From CAZTKP01 sp964614215 (GTDB lineage: Bacteria > UBP6 > UBA1177), in assembly GCA_964614215.1 (NCBI GenBank), contig CAZTKP010000164.1:1-5719 (forward strand): a stretch of DNA of 5,719 bases, read 5' to 3'. Below are positions 1-5,719 of the stretch, piece by piece. Position 1 is the first letter of the stretch. The number at the start of each line of letters is the position of its first letter. Made by a program: the position numbers and the translations under genes. Under the pieces are notes generated by a model. It did not search any database. It worked only from the letters and a program-made list of their open reading frames with translations, and had not been told where the DNA came from.

Positions 1-947
1 ACGAAAGAGTTCCTGTGAACTGATCCGTATCTGACGAACTCTGCATTTTCAAGTCCCGGAAGTTGTCTGAACACTCTTTTCTGTTCACTTTGCCGCATCC
101 TGGACTGACATCCTACAAGATTGAGAACTGACTTCTCTTTGTTTTCTGCTCGAAGCTGAACAACTGCCCAGGGTCTTCTGCCTTCCACTTCAAATCCGAC
201 AGGTCTGAAAGTCCCGAAACTTAAGGTTTTCATTCCTCTTTCAGCCAGAACTTCAATGGGCATGCACCTTTCAAAAAATTCCGGCTTTTCAATTGAACTC
301 CACGGGATCTTTTCGGCATTCACGAGCTCATTTATAAAGTTCTCATACTGCTCCTTATTAAGCGGAATATTGAGGAAATCAGGATCTCCCTTTCCGTATC
401 TTGAGCCCCAGAAACATTTACTTTCATCGATACTTTCTCTTGCTATCAGAGGAGCGATCGCATCGTAAAATGAACCCTTGGAACCTGAGATGCTTTCAAG
501 CATTTTTTTATCAGTAAGCGGACCTGTTGCAACTACATAAAGATCTGAAGGGAACTTTGCTTTAAGTTCATTTATATCTTTAACACGAGTTCCCGTAACA
601 TATTCAATTAATTCGCTTTCACCAATAAGATCCGAAACAGAATCTGAAAGTTTCTCCCGGTTTACGGCAAGGCTTGCACCAGCCGGAACTGCATGTTCTC
701 TGGCCTTTTTCAGAAGCACCGAGCCCATAACTTCCATCTCCTGTTTAAGCAGATAACTTCCTGTGGAAGGAGCCTCTGATTTGAGTGAATTTGAGCAGAC
801 TAACTCAGCAGGACCCGAACTTGTGTAAACTTCATCATTGATGAATTCCGGCTTACTTTCAACTAAGGTGACTTTATGACCTGAAGCGGATAGCTTGAGT
901 GAAGCTTCGCAGCCGGCAAGACCGGCCCCGAGAACTGTTATTTTCAT
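1..947 (-). CDS. trmFO: TrmFO, folate/FAD-dependent tRNA (uracil-54-C5)-methyltransferase, 3' end missing
   Basis: Partial gene: 315 complete codons are present and the C-terminus lies beyond the left edge; family members are usually about 435-450 residues. TrmFO is a cytosolic flavoprotein that makes ribothymidine at position 54 of the tRNA T-loop, taking the methylene carbon from 5,10-methylenetetrahydrofolate. Seen in the translation: an N-terminal FAD-binding GAGLAGCEA motif (residues 7-15), AELVCSNSL (47-55), whose C51 matches the cysteine reported as flavin-linked in the B. subtilis protein (C53), and CMPIEV (228-233), whose C228 matches the catalytic cysteine (C226 in B. subtilis). Further family motifs are VATGPLT, RRPWAVVQLR, and PGLENAEFVRYG with HRN close to the edge. 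The ATG overlaps the topA stop as ATGA. No clear Shine-Dalgarno precedes it, so translation is probably coupled to topA. Family assignment is firm; some positions differ from the usual consensus (VGCQS for VGFQT). Confidence 0.95.
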   Translation of the reverse strand, partial: MKITVLGAGLAGCEASLKLSASGHKVTLVESKPEFINDEVYTSSGPAELVCSNSLKSEAPSTGSYLLKQEMEVMGSVLLKKAREHAVPAGASLAVNREKLSDSVSDLIGESELIEYVTGTRVKDINELKAKFPSDLYVVATGPLTDKKMLESISGSKGSFYDAIAPLIARESIDESKCFWGSRYGKGDPDFLNIPLNKEQYENFINELVNAEKIPWSSIEKPEFFERCMPIEVLAERGMKTLSFGTFRPVGFEVEGRRPWAVVQLRAENKEKSVLNLVGCQSRMRQSEQKRVFRQLPGLENAEFVRYGSVHRNSF

Positions 948-3166
948 TTCTGTTTGTGACCACACATCTGACAGACTTTACCTGAACGCTTTTTCTCTAC
1001 AACGTAGGTTGCTCCGCACTTTTCACATTTCTCACCAACAACCGGCGGATACCAGCTTACAAAGTCACATTCAGGGTATTTTGTACAACCGTAGAAAAGT
1101 TTTCCGCGTTTTGAACGTTTCTCAACGACTTCGCCATCGCATCCGTCCTTGGGACATTTACCTACCGTCTTTTCTTCACGGATAATTGTCTTACACTTAG
1201 GATAGGCGCTGCATGCTTTGAATTCTCCGTATTTTCCTTTTTTCATGACAAGCGGACTGCCGCATTTCGGACAGGTCTCATCAAGCACTTGTTTTTCCAC
1301 AGGCTGTGTGTCAACAAGTCTGATCTTATCGTCAACTTTCTCAAAAGAACCTGCAAAATCACAGTCAGGATACTGGCTGCATGAAAGGAAGGGTTTGTTG
1401 CCCTTCTTTGACCATCTCAGAACAAGCTTCTTTCCGCATTTAGGACATGGATCTTCTGCATAAATTCGCTGTTTTCCGTCCTTTTTGACCTTAGTTATAC
1501 TTTCATCAAGAGATTTTGAGAACCAGTCATAGAAATTCTGAACAATATCAAGCCAGTCTTTTTCGCCCTCTTCGATAAGGTCAAGATCATCTTCCATCTT
1601 TGCGGTAAAGTTTATGTTTATGATCTCGGAAAAGAACGAATGAAGCGTCTCTGAAACTAGCTCCCCGAGATCTGTCGGCTGCAGTGCACCTCTGGGTTCT
1701 TTCATTCTCTGAACATAATTCCTCAGAACTATCTGACGGATAATAGCAGCATAAGTTGAAGGTCTTCCCACGCCCTTTTCCTCAAGTTCCTTAACGAGGC
1801 TTCCTTCTGTGAACCTTGGAGAAGGTTTTGTGAAATGCTGCTCATCGACTATCTTGTCGAGATTAAGCTCATCGCCTTCATTAAGTTCCGGAATTATTTC
1901 ATCTTTTCCGTTTCTCTTATAGACTTTTCTGTATCCGTCAAAAACCTGTACGCTGCCGTACTTTCTTAACTGATATTTTCCGCTCTCATCAGTTACAGTA
2001 ACAGTTGTACTGTCGTAAACAGCTTCATTCATCTGGGTTGCTACAAAACGTCTCCAGATTATCGTATAGACATTAAGCTCCTCTTTTGTGAGAAATCTTG
2101 AAACTCTGTCAGGAGTAAGCGCTACATTGGTTGGCCTGATAGCTTCGTGTGCATCCTGAGTCCTGCCTTTTTTATTTGCAAATATCCTGGTCTTTTCTGA
2201 AAGATATTCCTTACCGAAAGTTCCCGAGATAAAATCTCTGCATGAACTGTTCGCACTTTCTGAGATTCTGAAAGAGTCCGTTCTCATGTATGTGATAAGA
2301 CCTGTGGCTCCTTCATCGCCAAGTTCCTTTCCTTCGTAAAGTGCCTGTGCGACTCTCATTATCTTTTCTGCAGTATAGTTGTAGAGTCTTGATGCTTCCT
2401 GCTGAAGGTTACTTGTATTGAGAGGAGGAAGCGGCCCTTCCTTTCTCTGTTTCTTTTCAATGGAGATCACCTTGTAAAGTTTTGATGCTTCAAGATCGGC
2501 CTTGATCTTTTTAGCCTGTTCCTCATTTTTAACCTCGGCCTTCTTTCCTTCGATCTTATCCAGAAGAACTTCGGACACATCCTGCTTTTTGAAGTTGGCT
2601 TTTATCGTCCAGTATTCTTCAGGGATAAAGGCTCTGATCTCTTTTTCCCTGTTAACGACCATCTGAAGCGCAACAGACTGAACCCTTCCTGCACTCAGAC
2701 CCTTCTTGATGCTTCTCCACAGAAACGGTGAAAGTTTATATCCCACAACTCTGTCGAGTATTCTTCTTGCCTGCTGGGAGTTATAGAGGTTGTCATTGAG
2801 CTTTACAAATTCCTGTACTGCTTTTATGACACCGGTCTTGGTTATTTCATGGAAAAGGACACGTTTTACGTCCTTACCCTCAAAAAGAGATGCTATGTGA
2901 TAGGCAATCGCCTCTCCTTCACGGTCAGGGTCAGCTCCGATGTAGATCTCTTCCGCAGATTCTGCTTCCTTTTTAAGCTGCGCTATGATCTTTTCCTTAC
3001 CGGGAATAACCTCATATTTAGGTTTAAATCCGTTCTCGATATCCACCCCAAGTCTTTTTGCCGGCAGATCTATGATGTGTCCCATAGACGCAATAACTTT
3101 AAATCCGCTAAGATACCTTGATAGTGTTTTTGCCTTGGTTGGAGATTCAACAATTAGAAGTTTCAT
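944..3166 (-). CDS. topA: DNA topoisomerase I (type IA) with four C-terminal zinc ribbons
   Basis: Relaxes negatively supercoiled DNA by cutting and passing a single strand through a 5'-phosphotyrosine intermediate, with Mg2+ in the TOPRIM domain. The 740-residue protein opens with TOPRIM (VESPTKAKTL at 6-15, E7; DPDREGE at 79-85), followed by SAGRVQSVAL (158-167), the active-site stretch ITYMRTDS with catalytic Y293, QDAHEAIRPT (337-346) and GVGRPSTYAAII (465-476). The tail carries four Cys4 motifs: C574/C577/C596/C602, C632/C635/C652/C658, C671/C676/C694/C700 and a shorter CxxC...CxxC at C714/C717/C732/C735. All key residues are intact, so it should be active. I place the start at 3166: AGAGGA lies 5 nt before this ATG, and it gives the usual MKLLIVESPTK beginning. 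The alternative ATG at 3172 would overlap its own ribosome binding site and add two residues. Its stop overlaps the trmFO start (ATGA). Confidence 0.97.
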   Translation of the reverse strand: MKLLIVESPTKAKTLSRYLSGFKVIASMGHIIDLPAKRLGVDIENGFKPKYEVIPGKEKIIAQLKKEAESAEEIYIGADPDREGEAIAYHIASLFEGKDVKRVLFHEITKTGVIKAVQEFVKLNDNLYNSQQARRILDRVVGYKLSPFLWRSIKKGLSAGRVQSVALQMVVNREKEIRAFIPEEYWTIKANFKKQDVSEVLLDKIEGKKAEVKNEEQAKKIKADLEASKLYKVISIEKKQRKEGPLPPLNTSNLQQEASRLYNYTAEKIMRVAQALYEGKELGDEGATGLITYMRTDSFRISESANSSCRDFISGTFGKEYLSEKTRIFANKKGRTQDAHEAIRPTNVALTPDRVSRFLTKEELNVYTIIWRRFVATQMNEAVYDSTTVTVTDESGKYQLRKYGSVQVFDGYRKVYKRNGKDEIIPELNEGDELNLDKIVDEQHFTKPSPRFTEGSLVKELEEKGVGRPSTYAAIIRQIVLRNYVQRMKEPRGALQPTDLGELVSETLHSFFSEIININFTAKMEDDLDLIEEGEKDWLDIVQNFYDWFSKSLDESITKVKKDGKQRIYAEDPCPKCGKKLVLRWSKKGNKPFLSCSQYPDCDFAGSFEKVDDKIRLVDTQPVEKQVLDETCPKCGSPLVMKKGKYGEFKACSAYPKCKTIIREEKTVGKCPKDGCDGEVVEKRSKRGKLFYGCTKYPECDFVSWYPPVVGEKCEKCGATYVVEKKRSGKVCQMCGHKQK

Positions 3167-3168
3167 GG

Positions 3169-4062
3169 TCATCCTCTACTTAATTTATAAACTTTGCCAA
3201 TATCTTCAAAAATAAGATCTTTCATTACAAGTGACAGTAAAAGTGCAGGAAGCTCGGAAGTTGAAAATCCCGAAAGTTCCGCTATATCGTCAAAAAGGAC
3301 TCCTTCACTGACATTTTTAATTATCGTAAAAACCTTTTCCTCGTCTTCTTCAAGCTTAATGTTCCTTATTTCAGCTAAATTCGGGATTTTTCTCTGAACG
3401 ACCTTTCTGCCCAGTATCTCATCAAGCCTGTCCAGATCATAAATAAGTTCCACGCCTAAATCGTTCTCATGTTTTTTAAGAAAAGCATAGTTGCCTGCAA
3501 AAAGAGGGTCATCTATTTCACCGGGAAGGATGAGAACTTTCTTTCCGAACTCTCTTGCAAGTCTCGCGGTGATGAGACTGCCGCTTTTCTCTGAGGCCTG
3601 AACCACGACCAGCACCGAGCACAGTTTTGCCACAACTGCATTTCTGATGGGAAAATTTTGTCTTTTGGGAGGAGTTCCCGGTTCAAACTGTGAAAGGAGC
3701 GCTCCGTTTCTTGTTATCTCATCGGCAAGTCCCACGTTCTCTTCAGGATAGATCATATCGAGACCTGTTCCTAAAACCGCGATCGTCCTTCCGCCGTGTT
3801 TGATAGCTCCTCTATGTGATTCCGTGTCTATTCCTCGGGCAAGTCCGCTCACAACTGTTTTCCCGTTCCTTGCCGCTATTTCAGCCACTTTTCCAGCCAT
3901 CTTTATTCCGTAAAGAGTAGGTTTCCTGGTCCCTACGACCGCAACTCCTCCGGCATCCTCTTCTTTCAGATCACCAAGGATGTGAAGAGGAAGTCCTATC
4001 CTCGGATCACAGTTTAAAAGTCTATCCGGGTGCATGCTGTTGTGATCTTCCAGTCTTATCAT
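3169..4062 (-). CDS. dprA: DprA/Smf family DNA-processing protein (ssDNA binding, RecA loader)
   Basis: DprA proteins bind incoming single-stranded DNA and load RecA during natural transformation; they are also widespread in bacteria not known to be competent. This 297-residue protein has the Rossmann-like core: VGTRKPT (43-49), SGLARGID (72-79), VLGTGLD with YPEEN (96-109), FPIRN (137-141), SGSLITA (160-166) and LPGE (179-182). A C-terminal winged-helix domain of the DprA type follows at roughly 240-297. There is no long N-terminal helical (SAM-like) domain; only about 40 residues precede the core. Several normally conserved positions differ: the second Arg of the usual FPxRNR is Ala142, SE is SQ at 124-125, and the GTNxLI-type segment reads GNYAFL, followed by an unusual charged stretch. 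The start is supported by GGAG 8 nt upstream, inside ispH, and the ATG overlaps the ispH stop. A second in-frame ATG (codon 10) is less likely. The gene ends 2 nt before the preferred topA start. Confidence 0.93.
   Translation of the reverse strand: MIRLEDHNSMHPDRLLNCDPRIGLPLHILGDLKEEDAGGVAVVGTRKPTLYGIKMAGKVAEIAARNGKTVVSGLARGIDTESHRGAIKHGGRTIAVLGTGLDMIYPEENVGLADEITRNGALLSQFEPGTPPKRQNFPIRNAVVAKLCSVLVVVQASEKSGSLITARLAREFGKKVLILPGEIDDPLFAGNYAFLKKHENDLGVELIYDLDRLDEILGRKVVQRKIPNLAEIRNIKLEEDEEKVFTIIKNVSEGVLFDDIAELSGFSTSELPALLLSLVMKDLIFEDIGKVYKLSRG
3172..3177 (-). promoter_or_regulatory. Ribosome binding site that decides the topA start
   Basis: AGAGGA on the minus strand ends 5 bases before the ATG at 3166, but overlaps the other candidate ATG (3172-3170). 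The spacing favours 3166, giving a TopA that begins MKLLIVESPTK. The site lies within the last codons of dprA. Confidence 0.75.
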
Positions 4063-4943
4063 GCCAGATTCTCCAGAAATTCCTTCATCTCCATTATCTG
4101 ATCATCGGGAGTAGATGCTCCCGCAGTAAGACCGACTGTCTTCATTTTTTTAAGAGTTTCAATATCTTGGGTCGTAAAATCTTCAGGCTTTTCAACCCAG
4201 AAAGGATTTTTATTCCCTGCACTTACGACCTGAAAAAGTTTTGACGTGTTTGAAGAGTTCTTTCCACCCACAACAACTATTGCATCAACTCTTGAAGAAA
4301 GCTCTCTGGCAGAATCCTGACGTTTAAGAGTCGCAGTGCAGATGGTCTGAGATACATCTACCTGTTTCCTGTCACAGGTTTTCTTTATCTCTTTTATCAG
4401 CTTTTCGTAGTTTCCGGGCCTTGATGTGGTCTGAGCAACAACAAAAACTTTATCATGTTCTTTAAGGAACTTCTCTAACTTATCCTTTGTTTCATCACAG
4501 AGGTTTGGAGAAACAACAAGGAAAGGTCCGTTGATCCTCGATGTGATCCCTTCAACTTCGGAATGATTTGCATCACCCATCACGACTACGGCAATTCCCT
4601 GAGATGATCTTTTCTCAACAAGCTGATGTATTCTTTTGACGTAGGGACAGGTCGTATCGACAATTTCAAGAGCCTTATTCTCTTCAAGTCTGTCCTGGGC
4701 CTGTTTAATGACTCCGTGACTTCTTAAAACAACAACACCTTCATGCGGAGTTCTTTCGACATCGACAACTTCAACTCCTTTCTGTGAATATCTTTCAACG
4801 ACTCTCGGATTATGGATAAGCGGACCGAGCATAACGACTTTTTCATTATTTTCAGTCGCTTTTTCAACTGACTCCTCAAGCAGTTCCAGCGCTCTTCTCA
4901 CACCGAAACAGACGCCTGCATATTCAGCTACAATAACTTCCAT
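4059..4943 (-). CDS. ispH: 4-hydroxy-3-methylbut-2-enyl diphosphate reductase (IspH/LytB)
   Basis: Catalyses the last step of the MEP pathway, reducing HMBPP to isopentenyl and dimethylallyl diphosphate with an iron-sulfur cluster, in the cytosol. The protein is 294 residues from the preferred start, typical for the short bacterial form without an S1-domain fusion. The three cluster cysteines are visible: C12 in AGVCFGV, C99 in DTTCPYV and C202 in TICTAT. Substrate-pocket residues are H44 (GPLIHNP), H76 (RSHG), and H127 and E129 in NHSEVEG, where E129 corresponds to catalytic E126 of E. coli; QTTSRP (171-176) and NSSNT follow. The frame is open up to an ATG at 4982, but that would add 13 residues overlapping cmk. 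The ATG at 4943 gives the standard MEVIVA...CFGV opening and has GGAG 10 nt upstream. The start lies 4 nt after the cmk stop, and the stop overlaps the dprA start as ATGA. Confidence 0.97.
   Translation of the reverse strand: MEVIVAEYAGVCFGVRRALELLEESVEKATENNEKVVMLGPLIHNPRVVERYSQKGVEVVDVERTPHEGVVVLRSHGVIKQAQDRLEENKALEIVDTTCPYVKRIHQLVEKRSSQGIAVVVMGDANHSEVEGITSRINGPFLVVSPNLCDETKDKLEKFLKEHDKVFVVAQTTSRPGNYEKLIKEIKKTCDRKQVDVSQTICTATLKRQDSARELSSRVDAIVVVGGKNSSNTSKLFQVVSAGNKNPFWVEKPEDFTTQDIETLKKMKTVGLTAGASTPDDQIMEMKEFLENLA
4071..4074 (-). promoter_or_regulatory. Ribosome binding site of dprA inside ispH
   Basis: GGAG in the 3' end of ispH, 8 bases before the dprA ATG that overlaps the ispH stop. It supports the start at 4062 over the in-frame ATG at codon 10. 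Confidence 0.6.
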
Positions 4944-4947
4944 ACAG

Positions 4948-5622
4948 TCAGTTCTCCACGATCTCTTGAGCTTTTTCAACAATAAAATCAGCTGTCTGAG
5001 CGAGGTTCATTTCAGTATTGTCAAGCAGGACTGCATCATCGGCCTGTTTAAGAGGCGCGATCTTTCTTTCACTGTCCTGTTTGTCACGTTTCTTTATTTC
5101 TTCGATCAATTCTTCAAGACTTATTTTCACACCTTTTTTCTCCAGATCACCAAGTCTCCTCTGAGCACGATTCTTCGGGGAAGCTGTAAGAAAGATCTTA
5201 AGTTCGGCATCCGGCATTATCACTGTACCGATGTCTCTTCCTTCCATAACCACTCCGCCCTGCCTTCCGAACTGTTTCTGAAGTTCAAAGAGAGCTTCCC
5301 GGACAAATGGAAGCGCTGAAGAAGTGCTCGCAAGCATGCTTACTTTCTCGGTTCTGATAAAGGAGGTGATATCCTCACCGTTGAGATAGACATGATTAAG
5401 ACCGTCGATCATCTTAAAGCTCACATCGAAATCTTTGAGGATGTCTCTGATCTTATCTTCTTCTTCGATCTTCACATTCTTCTCGCCCATTGCATAAGCC
5501 ACGCTCCTGTATATCGCACCTGTGTCGATATAGGAGTATCCGAGTTTTTCAGCAACCAGCATGCTTACACTGCTCTTTCCCGCTCCCGCCGGGCCGTCAA
5601 TGGCGATTCGAATCTTTTTCAT
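4948..5622 (-). CDS. cmk: Cytidylate (CMP/dCMP) kinase
   Basis: Phosphorylates CMP and dCMP to their diphosphates using ATP, part of cytosolic pyrimidine nucleotide salvage and supply. The protein has 224 residues, the usual length for the bacterial enzyme. Visible motifs: P-loop GPAGAGKS (10-17); DTGAIYR (33-39) for nucleotide binding; the CMP-binding insertion region with NGEDIT and IRTEKVS (81-95) and VREAL; EGRDIGT (127-133), which contacts CMP; the lid region around RAQRRLGDLEKKG; and RDKQDSERKIAPL (179-191), holding the conserved D183 and R186 that bind the cytosine nucleotide. No key residue is missing. The start is clear: a strong GGAGGTG sits 5 nt before the ATG, and the good promoter just upstream makes cmk the first gene of the probable cmk-ispH-dprA-topA-trmFO operon. 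Family assignment is firm. Confidence 0.97.
   Translation of the reverse strand: MKKIRIAIDGPAGAGKSSVSMLVAEKLGYSYIDTGAIYRSVAYAMGEKNVKIEEEDKIRDILKDFDVSFKMIDGLNHVYLNGEDITSFIRTEKVSMLASTSSALPFVREALFELQKQFGRQGGVVMEGRDIGTVIMPDAELKIFLTASPKNRAQRRLGDLEKKGVKISLEELIEEIKKRDKQDSERKIAPLKQADDAVLLDNTEMNLAQTADFIVEKAQEIVEN
4954..4957 (-). promoter_or_regulatory. Ribosome binding site that supports the ispH start at 4943
   Basis: GGAG lies within the last codons of cmk, 10 bases before the ATG at 4943. With the conserved IspH N-terminus beginning at that ATG, it argues against the longer frame from 4982. Confidence 0.6.
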
Positions 5623-5627
5623 GGTGA

Positions 5628-5634
5628 CACCTCC
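5628..5634 (-). promoter_or_regulatory. Strong Shine-Dalgarno of cmk
   Basis: GGAGGTG on the minus strand, followed by 5 bases and then the cmk ATG. It is the best ribosome binding site in the window, as expected for the first gene of an operon. Confidence 0.85.
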
Positions 5635-5649
5635 AAAAAAACTTTCGGG

Positions 5650-5677
5650 ATTATAGCAACCACTTAAAGAAAATCAA
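5650..5677 (-). promoter_or_regulatory. Probable sigma-70-type promoter for the cmk operon
   Basis: On the minus strand there is a TTGATT -35 box (5672-5677), a 16-base spacer, and a perfect TATAAT -10 box (5650-5655). The -10 is preceded by TGC, giving an extended -10 (TGCTATAAT). Transcription would start near 5643, leaving a leader of only about 20 bases before cmk, too short for a riboswitch or attenuator. It is the only convincing promoter in the window and could drive all five genes. Inferred from consensus match and position. Confidence 0.72.
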
Positions 5678-5684
5678 GCACTAC

Positions 5685-5690
5685 ATTATA
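5685..5690 (-). promoter_or_regulatory. Possible second, upstream -10 box
   Basis: A second TATAAT followed by G lies on the minus strand 35 bases upstream of the main -10. No good -35 box is found at 16-18 bases; only weak matches such as TCTTTA are available. It may be a weak tandem promoter or a chance match in AT-rich sequence. Confidence 0.25.
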
Positions 5691-5700
5691 CTATTTTTTA

Positions 5701-5716
5701 TTACTCTAAAGAGTAA
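5701..5716. repeat. Short perfect inverted repeat upstream of the cmk promoter
   Basis: TTACTC-TAAA-GAGTAA on the plus strand: 6-base arms around a 4-base centre, extendable by weak A/T pairing into the flanking runs. It lies 24 bases upstream of the -35 box. On neither strand is the stem followed directly by a run of T, so it does not read as a standard intrinsic terminator. It could be an operator, part of an upstream gene's 3' end, or chance in AT-rich DNA. Together with the promoter it accounts for the only non-coding stretch of the window (5623-5719). Confidence 0.4.
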
Positions 5717-5719
5717 AAA

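Noticed and set aside
256..468. Plus-strand open frame of 70 codons
   Set aside because: Lies antisense inside trmFO, whose minus-strand reading shows clear family motifs; the plus-strand product resembles nothing and has no ribosome binding site I can see.
1388..1406. Hairpin GAAGGG/CCCTTC with a 7-base loop, followed by a few T on the plus strand
   Set aside because: It lies inside topA and encodes part of a zinc ribbon (KKGNKPF); the T run is too short and no plus-strand transcript ends there, so it is probably coincidental.
895..1463. Plus-strand open frames opposite the trmFO start and the topA zinc-ribbon tail
   Set aside because: They mirror real minus-strand genes with conserved cysteine motifs; no sign of independent coding.
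2849..3397. Plus-strand open frames opposite the topA 5' end and dprA 3' end
   Set aside because: Antisense shadows of TOPRIM and the DprA winged-helix region, with no recognisable product.
4966..5667. Plus-strand open frames opposite cmk and its promoter
   Set aside because: Antisense to a full-length, motif-complete CMP kinase.
5694..5719. Inverted repeat with neighbouring T and A runs considered as an intrinsic terminator
   Set aside because: On each strand the long T run precedes the stem rather than follows it, so the required order (stem, then T tract) is missing within the window.
1..5719. Possible undescribed system, mobile element, CRISPR array or RNA gene
   Set aside because: Every base except about 97 belongs to a recognised core gene; I saw no direct repeats, transposase, tRNA-like cloverleaf or unknown conserved gene.

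Overview
This window is ordinary bacterial chromosome, densely packed with core genes, and every recognisable gene lies on the minus strand. Read in the direction of transcription (from position 5719 down to 1), the order is: a short promoter region; cmk (CMP kinase); ispH (last step of the MEP isoprenoid pathway); dprA/smf (ssDNA-binding RecA loader); topA (DNA topoisomerase I); and the first ~315 codons of trmFO (folate- and FAD-dependent tRNA U54 methyltransferase), which runs off the left edge. About 98% of the window is coding. The only intergenic stretch is the ~97 bases at 5623-5719.

The five genes look like one operon. Gaps are 4 nt or less, and two junctions are ATGA start/stop overlaps (ispH/dprA and topA/trmFO). 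The one good promoter visible is just upstream of cmk: an extended -10 TGCTATAAT with a TTGATT -35 box, giving a predicted leader of only about 20 nt before a strong GGAGGTG Shine-Dalgarno. I see no internal terminator. Two starts need adjusting from the longest reading frame: ispH most likely begins at 4943 (not 4982), and topA at 3166 (not 3172).

Functionally the cluster mixes nucleotide metabolism (Cmk), isoprenoid precursor synthesis (IspH), DNA processing and topology (DprA, TopA) and tRNA modification (TrmFO). It seems to join two known conserved neighbourhoods: cmk-ispH, common in Clostridia and deltaproteobacterial lineages, and dprA-topA-trmFO, as in Bacillus subtilis and many other bacteria. 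By that precedent the genes past the left edge could be xerC/codV and hslV/hslU, but this cannot be seen here.

The organism is a bacterium with moderate to low GC by eye, using the MEP pathway and folate-dependent T54 formation. TrmFO argues against a gamma- or betaproteobacterium, which normally use TrmA. The TopA zinc-ribbon tail and the gene order would suit a deltaproteobacterial, Deferribacteres-like or Firmicutes-like lineage, but this assignment is a weak guess.

I found no mobile element, CRISPR array, RNA gene or novel defence-type system. The points most worth a second look are several substitutions in normally conserved DprA motifs, the joined operon architecture, and a small perfect inverted repeat upstream of the cmk promoter.
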